A stretch of 64,000 nucleotides of DNA from an uncultured Erysipelotrichaceae bacterium (lineage in GTDB: Bacteria; Bacillota_I; Bacilli_A; Erysipelotrichales; Coprobacillaceae). The notes beneath the pieces are model-generated. The model was not told the DNA's origin. It saw nothing but the letters and a program-made list of their open reading frames with translations, and searched no databases. The stretch spans positions 1 through 64,000 of the forward strand of contig CAMTOK010000003.1 in assembly GCA_947074115.1 (NCBI GenBank), in the 5' to 3' direction. The position numbers and the translations under genes are program-made. Shown here piece by piece: positions 1 through 8,392 of the stretch. Position 1 is the stretch's first letter. Every line of letters begins with the position of its first letter.

Positions 1-52
1 CGCTGACCCTCTGCTTGTAAGGCAGATGCTCTCCCAACTGAGCTAAGCCCCC
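1..52 (-). tRNA. tRNA-Val (anticodon TAC), 3' end cut by window edge
   Basis: Read on the minus strand from position 52, the sequence shows an acceptor arm GGGGGCT, a D-arm, and an anticodon stem TCTGC/GCAGA around the loop CTTACAA, giving anticodon TAC (valine). The T-arm and the 3' acceptor strand lie outside the window. It sits downstream of the pgi terminator on the same strand. Confidence 0.9.
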
Positions 53-116
53 ATTTGTTTTCTAGTGCCTACTTATAATAACATATTGTTTTAATTGTCG
101 TCAAGAGTTATTTGAT

Positions 117-143
117 AAAAAAATAGGAAGCTTTCGCTTCCTA
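117..143 (-). terminator. intrinsic terminator of pgi, containing its stop codon
   Basis: On the minus strand the 8-bp stem TAGGAAGC / GCTTCCTA closes a GAAA tetraloop and is followed by a run of seven T. The first three bases of the stem are the TAG stop codon of pgi, so hairpin and stop overlap. Confidence 0.9.
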
Positions 144-1421
144 TGCTCCTGGTTTCCCAAGAAGTTTGAACATATTCTTTTTATAAACCTCTACACCTGG
201 TTGGTTGAAAGGATTCACTTCTAATAAGTAAACTGACATTGCACAAGCAATTTCAAAGAAGTAAACCATATAACCAAATGAAGTTGAGCTCATATCTTCT
301 AAAGTTAATAAAATGTTTGGAACACCACCAGTATTAACGTGTGCATCGATTGTTCCTTCACATGCTTTTTTATTAACGAAGTCTACAGATTTACCAGCTA
401 AATAGTTTAAGCAATCTAGATCATCTTTATCACTAGGGATTGTTAAATCAGCCATTGGTTTTTCAATTTGGAAGATTGTTTCATATAAAACTTTTGTTCC
501 TTCTTGAATAAATTGTCCTAAAGAGTGAAGGTCTGTAGAGAATACAGCACTTGTCGGTAAGATTCCTTTGTTTTCTTTTCCTTCAGATTCTCCAAATAAT
601 TGTTTCCACCATTCAGCAACCATAGCTAATTGTGATTCATAAGTGACAAACATTTCAGCAACATAACCTTGTTGATTTAAAATTTGTCTTGCAACAGCAT
701 ATTTATAAGCATCATTTTGGCTTAAATCAGCAGAACTATATGCTTCTCTTGCTTTAGCAGCACCTGCTAACATAGCGTCGATATCAATTCCAGCCATAGC
801 GATTGGGAATAAACCAACTGCTGTTAATACTGAGAAACGTCCACCAACATCATCAGGGACAACAAATGTTGTATATCCTTCGTTGTTTGCTAATGTTTTT
901 AAAGCACCTTTTTCTTTATCTGTAGTTGCAACAATTCTTCTTTGAGCAACATCTTTACCTTTTGTTTGTTCTAATAAATCTTTAAAGATACGGAAAGCGA
1001 TTGAAGTTTCAGTCGTTGTTCCTGATTTAGAAATAACATTAATAGCGAATTCTTTATCTGATACATAGTCTTTAACTTGTTGTAAGTAATTTGGAGAGAA
1101 TGTATTTCCTACATAAATAATTTCAACATCTTGTTTCGGGTATAATCCATTAACTGCTTCAATAGCAGCTCTTGCACCTAAGTAAGAACCACCAATTCCA
1201 CATACTAATAATACATCGATTTCTTTTTTTAGTTCTTCAGCTTTCACTTTCATAGCTGCAACTTCTTCTTGATCAAAGTTAACTGGAAGGTCAACCCAAC
1301 CTAAGAAATCATTCCCTAACCCTGTTTTGTTGTGAATCATATCATGAATTTCAACAACTTTGTCTTTATATGAGTCTAAATCTTGTTCTAATTTTGCTTG
1401 TGATAAGTCTAATTTAATCAT
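141..1421 (-). CDS. pgi: glucose-6-phosphate isomerase
   Basis: Interconverts glucose-6-phosphate and fructose-6-phosphate in glycolysis and gluconeogenesis, in the cytosol. The 426-residue protein has the bacterial short-form layout: an N-terminal SIS fold with [12 protein letters not shown], the SKSGTTTET phosphate-binding loop, and the [14 protein letters not shown] segment before the second SIS fold. The start ATG overlaps the stop of the upstream S1-domain gene by 4 bp (ATGA), so the two are probably co-transcribed and translationally coupled. The next gene on the strand is a tRNA-Val, separated from pgi by a strong terminator. I see no missing key segment. Confidence 0.96.
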   Translation of the reverse strand: MIKLDLSQAKLEQDLDSYKDKVVEIHDMIHNKTGLGNDFLGWVDLPVNFDQEEVAAMKVKAEELKKEIDVLLVCGIGGSYLGARAAIEAVNGLYPKQDVEIIYVGNTFSPNYLQQVKDYVSDKEFAINVISKSGTTTETSIAFRIFKDLLEQTKGKDVAQRRIVATTDKEKGALKTLANNEGYTTFVVPDDVGGRFSVLTAVGLFPIAMAGIDIDAMLAGAAKAREAYSSADLSQNDAYKYAVARQILNQQGYVAEMFVTYESQLAMVAEWWKQLFGESEGKENKGILPTSAVFSTDLHSLGQFIQEGTKVLYETIFQIEKPMADLTIPSDKDDLDCLNYLAGKSVDFVNKKACEGTIDAHVNTGGVPNILLTLEDMSSTSFGYMVYFFEIACAMSVYLLEVNPFNQPGVEVYKKNMFKLLGKPGA

Positions 1422-1801
1422 TTTTCTTCCTCCTTTATATGTAGTCCTTGTGTAATCCAGTGAGTTAACTGGTCTTTTAATGGTTGAAAACCAGAAGGTG
1501 TTTCAACGATTTTTTCTCTTTGATGCTTTAGTGCTCTTTTCATTTTACGTCTTGCCGTAGGTTGAAGAGCTTTCAAAGAGAGTTTGGCTTGATGAGTTGA
1601 GTCATCAATGTCAATAACTTTAACAGTAATACTTTCCCCGATATGAACGAAATTATCTATACTTCTAACAAATTTATCAGATATCTCAGAAATATGGATA
1701 AGTCCAGAGGAATGATCAGGTAACAAAGCAAACGCCCCGTAAGCTTGAATCCCTGTTACTGTGACATCAATGATATCTCCAACTTTCACAATGTCTTCCA
1801 T
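1418..1801 (-). CDS. S1 RNA-binding domain protein (YugI/GSP13-like)
   Basis: A 127-residue protein. Residues about 5-75 form one S1 (OB-fold) domain with the typical start [21 protein letters not shown] and the GLIHISEIS loop. A basic tail with [15 protein letters not shown] follows. Single-S1 proteins of this size (YugI/general stress protein 13, YabR, CvfD) bind RNA or ribosomes in Bacillota; which of these is the closest match cannot be told here. A GGAGG site precedes the ATG and an extended -10 lies just upstream. It heads a two-gene unit with pgi. Confidence 0.85.
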   Translation of the reverse strand: MEDIVKVGDIIDVTVTGIQAYGAFALLPDHSSGLIHISEISDKFVRSIDNFVHIGESITVKVIDIDDSTHQAKLSLKALQPTARRKMKRALKHQREKIVETPSGFQPLKDQLTHWITQGLHIKEEEK

Positions 1802-1822
1802 AAACTTCCTCCATTCATTAGG

Positions 1823-1831
1823 ATTATATCA
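1823..1831 (-). promoter_or_regulatory. extended -10 promoter for S1 gene-pgi
   Basis: The minus strand reads TGATATAAT, a perfect TGn extended -10, about 25 bp upstream of the S1-domain start. No convincing -35 is seen at 17 bp. It is divergent from the nfu promoter about 65 bp away. Confidence 0.65.
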
Positions 1832-1890
1832 CATTGAAATTATACAATAAAGTTAAAAAAAGTCGTCATACTTTTAAAATTTGAAAAATG

Positions 1891-1899
1891 TGTTATAAT
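1891..1899 (+). promoter_or_regulatory. extended -10 promoter for the NifU-like gene
   Basis: TGTTATAAT gives a TGn extension plus a perfect TATAAT. It sits 21 bp upstream of the ATG at 1921. An in-frame ATG at 1888 lies just ahead of and partly inside this element, so it is unlikely to be the translation start. Confidence 0.7.
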
Positions 1900-1920
1900 A
1901 CATTAAATGGAGGTATACAT

Positions 1921-2145
1921 ATGGATCAAATTGAAAACATTAAAAAAGTTCTACAAAAGTTAAGACCTTATCTTCAAAGAGATGGTGGAGACATAGAGTT
2001 TGTTAAATTTGAAGAAGGTATTGTTTATGTGCAAATGCACGGAGCATGTGCAGGTTGTACTATGTTAGATTCAACTTTAAAAGATGGTGTTGAACAAATT
2101 TTAGTTGAAGAAGTTCCTGGAGTTTTAGAGGTTAGAGCGATCTAA
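1921..2145 (+). CDS. NifU-like C-terminal domain protein (Fe-S scaffold/carrier)
   Basis: A 74-residue stand-alone Nfu domain. The characteristic RPYLQRDGGDIEFV segment is followed by the cluster-binding CAGC (CxxC) motif within HGACAGCTM. Proteins of this type hold or transfer a [4Fe-4S] cluster. I chose ATG 1921 because it has a GGAGG 7-8 bp upstream, whereas the in-frame ATG at 1888 lies over the -10 element. It is monocistronic as far as can be seen. A cysteine desulfurase occurs 21 kb away, but that copy is paired with thiI and so more likely serves tRNA thiolation. Confidence 0.9.
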   Translation: MDQIENIKKVLQKLRPYLQRDGGDIEFVKFEEGIVYVQMHGACAGCTMLDSTLKDGVEQILVEEVPGVLEVRAI

Positions 2146-2210
2146 TTGATAAAAAAATGAGAAAAAATGATGACTTTTCATGATAAAATAGATATAAGTC
2201 AGAATATATC

Positions 2211-2239
2211 TTGATTTATTGGGAATCGTCATATATACT
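2211..2239 (+). promoter_or_regulatory. sigma-A-like promoter upstream of the 41-aa ORF
   Basis: TTGATT (2211-2216) and TATACT (2234-2239) are separated by exactly 17 bp. It is the best promoter in the nfu-metK interval and points at the small ORF at 2303. Confidence 0.55.
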
Positions 2240-2302
2240 AAAAAAGTCTTAAATGTAGAATATTGTCTAACTATGTGGTTAAACTATTAGTGGTGAGGCA
2301 AA

Positions 2303-2428
2303 ATGAATGCAAAGAAGAATGAGCAGTTAAAAATAGCTGCAATACTTTATGATTTAGGGTTAGAAGTGGATATAATTAAAGCTATGACGGCCCTTAATGA
2401 TGAAGACTTAACACGTTTTTACAATTAA
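2303..2428 (+). CDS. small hypothetical protein, 41 aa
   Basis: ATG at 2303 follows a GGTGAGG-type ribosome site by 4-5 bp and opens a 41-codon frame ending in TAA at 2426-2428. The predicted peptide is helical and acidic, with segments such as LKIAAILYDLG, DIIKAMTAL and NDEDLTRFYN, which look like real protein and not like random AT-rich translation. I recognise no family. It lies between a good promoter (2211-2239) and the S-box leader of metK, and may be transcribed into that leader. Alternatively it could be a chance ORF. Confidence 0.5.
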   Translation: MNAKKNEQLKIAAILYDLGLEVDIIKAMTALNDEDLTRFYN

Positions 2429-2447
2429 ATATATATCAATAATAAAG

Positions 2448-2580
2448 CTCTTATTAAGAACCACGAGATGAGGATCGATGACGTGGTGGCAACCCTTATA
2501 AAAGAAGGTGCCCTAACCAAGCTAGTTTACTAGAACAATAAGAGGAGAGTAAAGCTTTCCTCTTGAAAGCTTTTTTTATT
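2448..2580 (+). promoter_or_regulatory. SAM-I (S-box) riboswitch controlling metK
   Basis: The P1 helix is formed by CTCTTATT (2448-2455) and AATAAGAG (2537-2544), a perfect 8-bp match. Between them come the conserved S-box elements: AAGAACCACGAG, GATGAGGATCGATGA, GGTGGCAACC and the AAGGTGCC segment. The P1 3' strand AAGAGG can instead pair with CCTCTT (2559-2564) as an antiterminator, which excludes the terminator at 2551-2577. High SAM should therefore terminate transcription ahead of metK. A weak promoter (TTAACA ... TATATC, 2408-2437) overlaps the end of the small upstream ORF. Confidence 0.93.
2551..2577 (+). terminator. S-box intrinsic terminator
   Basis: AAAGCTTTC (2551-2559) and GAAAGCTTT (2565-2573) form a 9-bp stem with loop CTCTT, followed by a T run. 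Its 5' arm and loop overlap the antiterminator partner of the P1 strand. Confidence 0.9.
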
Positions 2581-2601
2581 GAAATCGGGAGGAAAAGAAA
2601 A

Positions 2602-3744
2602 ATGGAAAAAATCTTATTTACATCAGAATCTGTATCTGAAGGACATCCAGATAAGGTTTGTGATCAAATTAGTGACGCAATCTTAGATGCATGTTTAGCT
2701 GCAGATCCTTATTCACGCGTTGCGTGTGAATGTTTTGCCACAACAAATTTAGTTGTTATTGGTGGGGAAATTACAACAAATGCCGAAATTGATTATGAAA
2801 ACATCGCTAGAGATGTTTTAAGAAAAATTGGGTATACGAATGACGAATATGGAATTGACGCTGATACATGTGTTGTACAAGTTGTTATGGATACACAATC
2901 AAGTGATATTGCCCTTGGGACAAACACTCAAGTTGGTGGTGCAGGAGATCAAGGTATTATGTTCGGATATGCATGTCGTGATACAAAAGGTTATATGCCT
3001 TTACCAGTATCTATGGCACATCACTTAGTGAGATATGCGACAGAACTTAGACATTCAGGAGAATTCAAATGGGCAAGACCAGATATGAAATCTCAAGTGA
3101 CTGTGGATTATACTGATCCTAAAAATCCAAAGTTAGATACAATTTTAATGTCAATTCAACATGATGAAGACTTTAATGAAAGTGAATTTAAAGCTTATAT
3201 TAAAGATGTTATTATGGCTGAAGTTGTTAATAAATATAACATGAATGGTGATTATAAAGTATTTATCAATCCAACAGGACGTTTTGTTATTGGAGGTCCT
3301 CATGGTGATACTGGTTTAACTGGTAGAAAAATTATCGTTGATACATACGGTGGTAGTGCACGTCATGGTGGTGGCGCATTCTCTGGAAAAGATCCATCAA
3401 AAGTAGATAGAAGTGCAGCTTATATGGCAAGATATATTGCTAAAAATATTGTTGCAGCTGGTTTGTGTGATCGTATTGAAATTCAATTATCATACGCTAT
3501 TGGTGTTAAAGAACCAACAAGTGTTTATGTAGAAACATATGGGACAAACCATGTTTCAGTTGAAACAATCTTACATGCTATTAAATCAGAATTTGATTTA
3601 ACACCTCAAGGAATCATTGACACATTAGGTTTATTAAGACCTATTTATAGTAAAACAGCAGCTTATGGACATTTTGGAAGAGGAGATATTAACCTTCCAT
3701 GGGAAGAATTAAATGCTGTAGAAAGATTAGAAAAATATAAATAA
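2602..3744 (+). CDS. metK: S-adenosylmethionine synthetase
   Basis: Makes SAM from methionine and ATP. The 380-residue protein shows all MetK signatures: [21 protein letters not shown] at the N-terminus, [12 protein letters not shown] (the usual hexapeptide), [21 protein letters not shown], and [16 protein letters not shown] (P-loop). ATG 2602 is chosen because GGGAGG lies 10 bp upstream; the longer frame from a TTG at 2563 would start inside the riboswitch terminator. Expression is expected to be shut off by SAM through the upstream S-box. A terminator follows within 6 bp of the stop. Confidence 0.98.
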   Translation: MEKILFTSESVSEGHPDKVCDQISDAILDACLAADPYSRVACECFATTNLVVIGGEITTNAEIDYENIARDVLRKIGYTNDEYGIDADTCVVQVVMDTQSSDIALGTNTQVGGAGDQGIMFGYACRDTKGYMPLPVSMAHHLVRYATELRHSGEFKWARPDMKSQVTVDYTDPKNPKLDTILMSIQHDEDFNESEFKAYIKDVIMAEVVNKYNMNGDYKVFINPTGRFVIGGPHGDTGLTGRKIIVDTYGGSARHGGGAFSGKDPSKVDRSAAYMARYIAKNIVAAGLCDRIEIQLSYAIGVKEPTSVYVETYGTNHVSVETILHAIKSEFDLTPQGIIDTLGLLRPIYSKTAAYGHFGRGDINLPWEELNAVERLEKYK

Positions 3745-3749
3745 AAATG

Positions 3750-3775
3750 AGCTATAACGATTGTTATAGCTTTTT
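3750..3775 (+). terminator. intrinsic terminator of metK
   Basis: GCTATAAC (3751-3758), loop GATT, GTTATAGC (3763-3770), then TTTTT. The stem starts 6 bp after the metK stop. Confidence 0.9.
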
Positions 3776-3806
3776 CATTTGATATACTTAAAGTAGGAGA
3801 AAGATA

Positions 3807-4169
3807 ATGAATATAAAAACAAAAGTAAAAGAGTTAAAAACCAATATACCGGCACTTCTTATTTATTTAAAGATGAAAGGTGTTCCTATTTTGCCTAAAT
3901 TGTTTTGTGCTCTTATTGTTGGTTATGCATTATCACCAATAGATCTTATTCCGGATTTCATTCCTATCCTTGGATACCTTGATGACATAATTTTACTTCC
4001 TTTGTTAATTTCATTGGTAATTCGCATGATTCCCCATGAAATTTTTGTCAAATGTCAACAAAGTGCACAAAATATATCAATTCGTGAATTAAAAAGCTGG
4101 TTTTTTGGAATACCTATAATTATACTGTGGATATTTTGCATTTATCTAATTATGAAATTGATTCTATAA
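3807..4169 (+). CDS. YkvA-like DUF1232 membrane protein
   Basis: A 120-residue protein with the DUF1232 hallmark YALSPIDLIPDFIPILGYLDD at about residues 47-67, followed by a hydrophobic stretch LLPLLISLVIRMIP. A C-terminal transmembrane segment IPIIILWIFCIYLIMKLIL ends the protein. The family is widespread in bacteria and of unknown function; members are small integral or peripheral membrane proteins. The ATG at 3807 follows AGGAGAAAG. It lies alone between metK and hpf. Confidence 0.8.
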   Translation: MNIKTKVKELKTNIPALLIYLKMKGVPILPKLFCALIVGYALSPIDLIPDFIPILGYLDDIILLPLLISLVIRMIPHEIFVKCQQSAQNISIRELKSWFFGIPIIILWIFCIYLIMKLIL

Positions 4170-4252
4170 GAGAAAATAATTATTTTTTTACAATAGATGG
4201 TGTATAAATATCTAAATTGTAGTATAATATAAGTATCAAAGGAGGAATATTT

Positions 4253-4783
4253 ATGAAAGTCACTATTAGAGGTAAAAACGTCGATTTGACTGAAGGGATT
4301 GAAGCAAAAATCACTAAGAAATTGGATATCTTGGATAAGTATTTCATTGTTAGTGATGATGTGGAAGCGAAGGTGTTAGTCAGAACTTATCCTTTAGGTC
4401 AAAAGATCGAGGTAACTATTCCAACAGACTATGTTTTACTCAGAGCTGAGGTAGTTGAAGATGATTTATACGATGCGATTGATAGCGTTGTTGATAAATT
4501 AGAAAGTCAAATTAGAAAGTATAAAACAAAGTTAAGCCGTAAATCAAAGGATCATAAACTTGCATTAAATGTTGCAACAATTGTTCCACTTGATGATGAA
4601 GAAGATGATACAATTGTAAAAACAAAAACAATTGCTCCAAAACCAATGGATTTAGAAGAAGCAATTATGCAAATGGAGTTAATTGGACACTCATTCTTTG
4701 TTTATAAAGATACTGAAACAAATTTAATCAGTGTTGTTTACAAAAGACATGAAGGAGATTATGGTTTAATAGAAACTGAATAA
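4253..4783 (+). CDS. hpf: long-form ribosome hibernation promoting factor
   Basis: At 176 residues this is the long HPF typical of Bacillota. The N-terminal domain (about 1-95; begins MKVTIRGKNVDLTEGIEAKITKKL) binds the 30S decoding and tRNA sites. The C-terminal domain (about 120-176; PMDLEEAIMQMELIGHSFFVYKD) mediates 30S-30S contact, and so 100S dimer formation, by family knowledge. AGGAGGAAT precedes the ATG and a perfect TATAAT lies at 4223-4228. A terminator follows. Stationary-phase or stress control is expected but not visible in the sequence. Confidence 0.95.
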   Translation: MKVTIRGKNVDLTEGIEAKITKKLDILDKYFIVSDDVEAKVLVRTYPLGQKIEVTIPTDYVLLRAEVVEDDLYDAIDSVVDKLESQIRKYKTKLSRKSKDHKLALNVATIVPLDDEEDDTIVKTKTIAPKPMDLEEAIMQMELIGHSFFVYKDTETNLISVVYKRHEGDYGLIETE

Positions 4784-4806
4784 TCTTATTAAAATTGAAT
4801 AATACT

Positions 4807-4833
4807 AAGAACTCATTCATTTGAGTTCTTTTT
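4807..4833 (+). terminator. intrinsic terminator of hpf
   Basis: AAGAACTCA (4807-4815) and TGAGTTCTT (4822-4830) form a 9-bp stem with a TTCATT loop, followed by TTT. Confidence 0.85.
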
Positions 4834-4877
4834 GTTTATTCTGACATTAAGCGACAATGTTTACGAGTCAATTTGCA

Positions 4878-4883
4878 TATAAT
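4878..4883 (+). promoter_or_regulatory. -10 box for the JAB-domain gene
   Basis: A perfect TATAAT lies 22 bp upstream of ATG 4906. No good -35 is seen. Confidence 0.4.
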
Positions 4884-4905
4884 GATGAATCAAGGAGGAG
4901 ATTCA

Positions 4906-5622
4906 ATGTTAGGAGTAAAAGACCGTTTTCAATTGTTATCTAGAGAGGTTATTGATGAGTATAAGGAAGCACACTTTAAGGAAGCGTGTAAAGCTTATCA
5001 AAAATATTATGAAAATGTATTATGTCAAGATTTTGGATTTGAAAAAGAGGATGAAGAGAACTACCGTGCCAACACTTTAAAATCAGCTTACCATGCTGAA
5101 TGTGTGTACAGACATCCTTGTGCTATATTTGGAACAGATATAGATTTGTATGATACAGTCTCATGTTTACAAGGATTAGATCACCATGAATTTATGATCA
5201 TTACATTGGGTGAAGATCATAGGGTTTTGGATCGCCACGTCTTTGTAATGAATGAAGAAAAAGATATGACTCATTATCAAGATGATATGTTTGGGATCTT
5301 AAGTTACTTGGTGACACAGAAAGAGGCATATTATTTTATCACTGTACATAATCATCCACATTATATTAATGCATCACCAACAGTAAGTGATGACTATTGT
5401 ACAATGAAGTTATCATCTATAGGAAATCTTATGGGCATCAAAATGATTGATGCATGTATTATTACTGATTTTGATTTCTATTCAAAAGCACAATATCAAG
5501 ATAATCATCCAGAAACCCCTAGAGTTATTCGTGCGAAATTAAGTAAAAAGATTGAAGAAGATATCTTTCAAGAAGATTTCTTACAATATCATATCATTCA
5601 CAATATGTTAAATGGCGACTAA
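4906..5622 (+). CDS. orphan RadC-like JAB (MPN+) domain protein
   Basis: A 238-residue protein. The C-terminal half resembles the JAB metalloprotease-like domain of RadC: HHEFMIITLGEDHRVLDRHV (with the conserved Glu), then TVHNHPHYINASPTVSDD with H148-N-H150-P, and GIKMIDACIIT matching the GI-LLDHIIIG strand of RadC. The spacing after HNHP is longer than in RadC: the usual H-x7-S-x2-D is not exact, with S161 and D162/D163 as the candidates. The N-terminal half (about 1-90) is not the helix-hairpin-helix of RadC and I do not recognise it. ATG 4906 has AAGGAGGAG upstream; an in-frame TTG at 4873 lies just before the TATAAT box (4878-4883). Function unknown. Confidence 0.75.
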   Translation: MLGVKDRFQLLSREVIDEYKEAHFKEACKAYQKYYENVLCQDFGFEKEDEENYRANTLKSAYHAECVYRHPCAIFGTDIDLYDTVSCLQGLDHHEFMIITLGEDHRVLDRHVFVMNEEKDMTHYQDDMFGILSYLVTQKEAYYFITVHNHPHYINASPTVSDDYCTMKLSSIGNLMGIKMIDACIITDFDFYSKAQYQDNHPETPRVIRAKLSKKIEEDIFQEDFLQYHIIHNMLNGD

Positions 5623-5634
5623 AAGTCGCCATTT
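5610..5634. terminator. hairpin between convergent genes, overlapping a stop codon
   Basis: AAATGGCGACT (5610-5620) and AGTCGCCATTT (5624-5634) make a perfect 11-bp stem around AAA. The TAA stop of the JAB gene (5620-5622) is inside it, and the radical SAM gene ends 2 bp beyond. It probably ends transcription from both sides, although the T runs are weak. Confidence 0.75.
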
Positions 5635-5635
5635 C

Positions 5636-6571
5636 TTATTTCAGTGAAGAACCTTGTTCTATATTATTTTGTAACATATATTTATCAATATCATTGAGAA
5701 TCGTGACTTTTTTAATAGACCACTGGGGTTCAATTAATAATGATTGTGGTGCATCGCCTGTAAGCCTTTCAATAGTCACATGCGGTGGTACAAAAGACAA
5801 TTGACGTGAAACCAATTCAATATAAGCATCTCTTGATAATATGTCAAAAGGTGTTTTTTTATATAAATGATGAAGACCTGTATTCTCTAAAATAAAGAGA
5901 CTGTGTATTTTTAATGCTTGAATATCCAATTGACCAACAGCTTTCGCTGTTTCCAACATCATATCAAATGTTTCAAATGGTAAACCGTTGATGATATGGA
6001 CGCAAACATCAATATGACGCGTTCTTAATTTATGTAGACCGTCTAAAAAGGTTTGGTAATTGTGGCCTCGGTTAATAAGTTCACCAGTTTGATCATGAAT
6101 GGTTTGAAGTCCAAGTTCGATAGTCAAATCACAACGTTTTGATAAGTCAGCAAGGTAATCGCAAACATCGTCAGGTAGACAATCAGGGCGTGTTGCGATA
6201 GAAATTCCAACAACATCTTTCTTATTGACAAAAGGTTCAAACATGCGCTTGAGTTCATCAACAGTTCCATAAGTATTAGTGTTGGCTTGAAAGTAAGCGA
6301 TATAGCGACAGTTTGGCCATTTTGATGACATCATTTTAGAGATGTTATCAAATTGTAATTGTAAATCATCTTCTTTATTGCCTGCGAAATCGCCAGAACC
6401 ATGATCTGAACAGAAAATGCATCCACCGACTCCAGCAGTTCCATCACGATTCGGACATGTCATCCCTGCATTTAACGAAACCTTTGCGATTTTAGTTTTG
6501 TATTTGTTTTTTAAATAGTAGTTGTATGTATGATAACGTTTGTTATCTAAAGTATAAGGAAATGTATTCAT
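5636..6571 (-). CDS. radical SAM protein, YhcC/TIGR01212 type
   Basis: A 311-residue protein with the N-terminal cluster motif CPNRDG...GGCIFCSDHGSGDF (C-x11-C-x2-C), followed by the TIM-barrel segments of the family (YFQANTNTYG, GISIATRPDCLPDDV, ELGLQTIHD, HIINGLPFET). This family (E. coli YhcC) is a radical SAM group whose exact substrate is not settled to my knowledge. I chose ATG 6571; the longer frame beginning at 6598 would start in the TATAAT of its own promoter. It is divergent from the ABC pair, with only 38 bp between start codons. Confidence 0.85.
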   Translation of the reverse strand: MNTFPYTLDNKRYHTYNYYLKNKYKTKIAKVSLNAGMTCPNRDGTAGVGGCIFCSDHGSGDFAGNKEDDLQLQFDNISKMMSSKWPNCRYIAYFQANTNTYGTVDELKRMFEPFVNKKDVVGISIATRPDCLPDDVCDYLADLSKRCDLTIELGLQTIHDQTGELINRGHNYQTFLDGLHKLRTRHIDVCVHIINGLPFETFDMMLETAKAVGQLDIQALKIHSLFILENTGLHHLYKKTPFDILSRDAYIELVSRQLSFVPPHVTIERLTGDAPQSLLIEPQWSIKKVTILNDIDKYMLQNNIEQGSSLK

Positions 6572-6583
6572 TTTATCACCACG

Positions 6584-6594
6584 TGTATTATAAC
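6584..6594. promoter_or_regulatory. overlapping divergent -10 elements (bidirectional promoter)
   Basis: On the minus strand the site reads TGTTATAAT (extended -10); on the plus strand the same bases read TATTAT / TATAAC. The flanks GTGT and ACAC are mirror-related, so the two -10 boxes share one symmetric core. It can serve both the radical SAM gene and the ABC operon; the minus-strand box is the stronger. Confidence 0.5.
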
Positions 6595-6609
6595 ACAAAG
6601 GAGGAACTT

Positions 6610-8391
6610 ATGTTAGAATTAAAAAATATATGTAAGATGTACCAAAATGAAATCATACTCGATCATTTATCACTCACTTTAGAGAGCACTGGCTGTGTTG
6701 GTATTATAGGTGAGAGTGGGTGTGGTAAAACATCGCTTCTGTCGATTATTGGTCTTATAGACCATGATTATGAAGGACAAATTTATTTTAATGGGGAGAC
6801 AATTGAAGATAGGAATACATTCCGTAAAGATCATATTTCTTTTGTTATGCAAAATAAAGATGATATTTCATCATTGAATGTAAAAGAAAATATCATTTTA
6901 CCATCTCTTATTAAAAGTGGGGGCTATGATAAAGTTAAATATCAATCTATTGTGAGAAGACTTGGAATTAATGAATTATTAAGTCATTATCCTAGTGAAA
7001 TCTCAGGAGGACAAAGGCAGAGAATGTCAATTGCTAAAGCATTGCTTAAAGACTCTAAAATCCTCCTTTGTGATGAACCAACAGGTGCTCTCTTTTATAA
7101 ACAAGCTGTTGATGTCATGACTTTATTAAAAGATGTTTCAAAAGAACGTCTTGTTATTATCGTTTCTCATGACCAGGATTTGATCAATCAATATTGTGAT
7201 ACTATTTATCGTATAGAGAATAAAGGTGTTGTTCTTCTTAAAAATGAAACTCATCAAGAAGAAGTTAAAGAAGTAGATAGGGAAGATAAGAAAATTATTT
7301 TATGGACATATATTATGAAACAATTGTTTGTACAAAAGTATAAATTGTTGTTTCTTTTTCTTTTTCAATGTTTGTGTTTATCGTCCTTATTCTTGATGGT
7401 GAGCGGAGCGACTGGCATTTTAGAGAAACTAGATGAAATCAGATATCATTCTCCTTTATCTTATACAATGACATATCAAAATAGGGATTCAAGTTATATT
7501 GACCTTGCCCAATTTCAAGATAAACGCATTATTAATCAGAGTTACTCGTACTATTATGAAAACTGTTCTTTAGAAAATAATGGATTAAAAGTCAATGCTA
7601 ATATACATGCCTTGCCAACGAGCCGTGAACATATCTCATTGGAAAGTGGGCGTATGCCAGAAAGGTCAAATGAAATTTTGGTTAGTTCATCATTTTATAA
7701 ATCGTTAGAACAAAAGTCATCGCTTATTATTATTCATCAAGAGAGGTATTTTGAAGTCTTTATTGTAGGTGTATTAAAAGAAAAGTTAATAGAATCAAAT
7801 GAAGTCTTTTTAAATAATCATTTAGATGTATGGAGCGATCTTATAAATGTGTATGAAGTTGTATTAGAACTGCAAAAGGATAATCTAGAAGACTATTATG
7901 ATCAAAGTGAAGGGATTGTTTTTAGCGATGTATTAGAAATGGTAAGGTCGTATGATATAGTCGTAGAACTTGCTGTAGTAATTGGCTGTATTTTTGTGAT
8001 GATGAGTTTGATTATAACAGTTGGGTTAGAAAGTATTGTCATGTCCATTATCCTACAAGAAAGAATTCATGATCATGCTTATCTCTACACGCTCGGTTTA
8101 TCACTTAGAGATATGAAAAGACAATATATGATTGAAAATATAATCTTTGGTTTCCTCATCAGCATTGGGACGATTATCATATGTCTCTTTATCTACTTTA
8201 TGGCTCCAAATATAATAGGGATTCTTACAAAATTACCGATTCAATTGGCATTGCCACACCTATTTATAAGCCAATATGACCTATTTATTATATTGTCTTT
8301 ACTCTGTCCGCTCTACACAACTTTGGTGAGTCTGTGTAAAGGCAAAGAGTTAGAAACACTCATAGACTACAAAGTATTAAGGGAGGAGTAG
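6610..8391 (+). CDS. ABC transporter, fused ATPase-permease (MacB-like half), first of a pair
   Basis: A 593-residue fusion. Residues 1-215 form a LolD/MacB-type ATPase: Walker A GESGCGKTS (34-42), signature ISGGQRQR, Walker B ILLCDEPTG and the switch VSHD. The D-loop, normally ALD, reads ALF here. A first transmembrane helix (KLLFLFLFQCLCLSSLFLMV), an outside domain of about 170 residues, and three further helices follow, i.e. the four-helix MacB permease. Start ATG 6610 has AAGGAGGAAC. The next gene begins 1 bp after the stop, so the two halves probably work as a heterodimer. Families like this export peptides or lipids, or act in mechanotransmission; no substrate can be assigned. Confidence 0.85.
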   Translation: MLELKNICKMYQNEIILDHLSLTLESTGCVGIIGESGCGKTSLLSIIGLIDHDYEGQIYFNGETIEDRNTFRKDHISFVMQNKDDISSLNVKENIILPSLIKSGGYDKVKYQSIVRRLGINELLSHYPSEISGGQRQRMSIAKALLKDSKILLCDEPTGALFYKQAVDVMTLLKDVSKERLVIIVSHDQDLINQYCDTIYRIENKGVVLLKNETHQEEVKEVDREDKKIILWTYIMKQLFVQKYKLLFLFLFQCLCLSSLFLMVSGATGILEKLDEIRYHSPLSYTMTYQNRDSSYIDLAQFQDKRIINQSYSYYYENCSLENNGLKVNANIHALPTSREHISLESGRMPERSNEILVSSSFYKSLEQKSSLIIIHQERYFEVFIVGVLKEKLIESNEVFLNNHLDVWSDLINVYEVVLELQKDNLEDYYDQSEGIVFSDVLEMVRSYDIVVELAVVIGCIFVMMSLIITVGLESIVMSIILQERIHDHAYLYTLGLSLRDMKRQYMIENIIFGFLISIGTIIICLFIYFMAPNIIGILTKLPIQLALPHLFISQYDLFIILSLLCPLYTTLVSLCKGKELETLIDYKVLREE

Positions 8392-8392
8392 T

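Noticed and set aside
2563-2601. Earlier TTG start for metK
   Set aside because: It lies inside the S-box terminator; ATG 2602 has a strong ribosome site.
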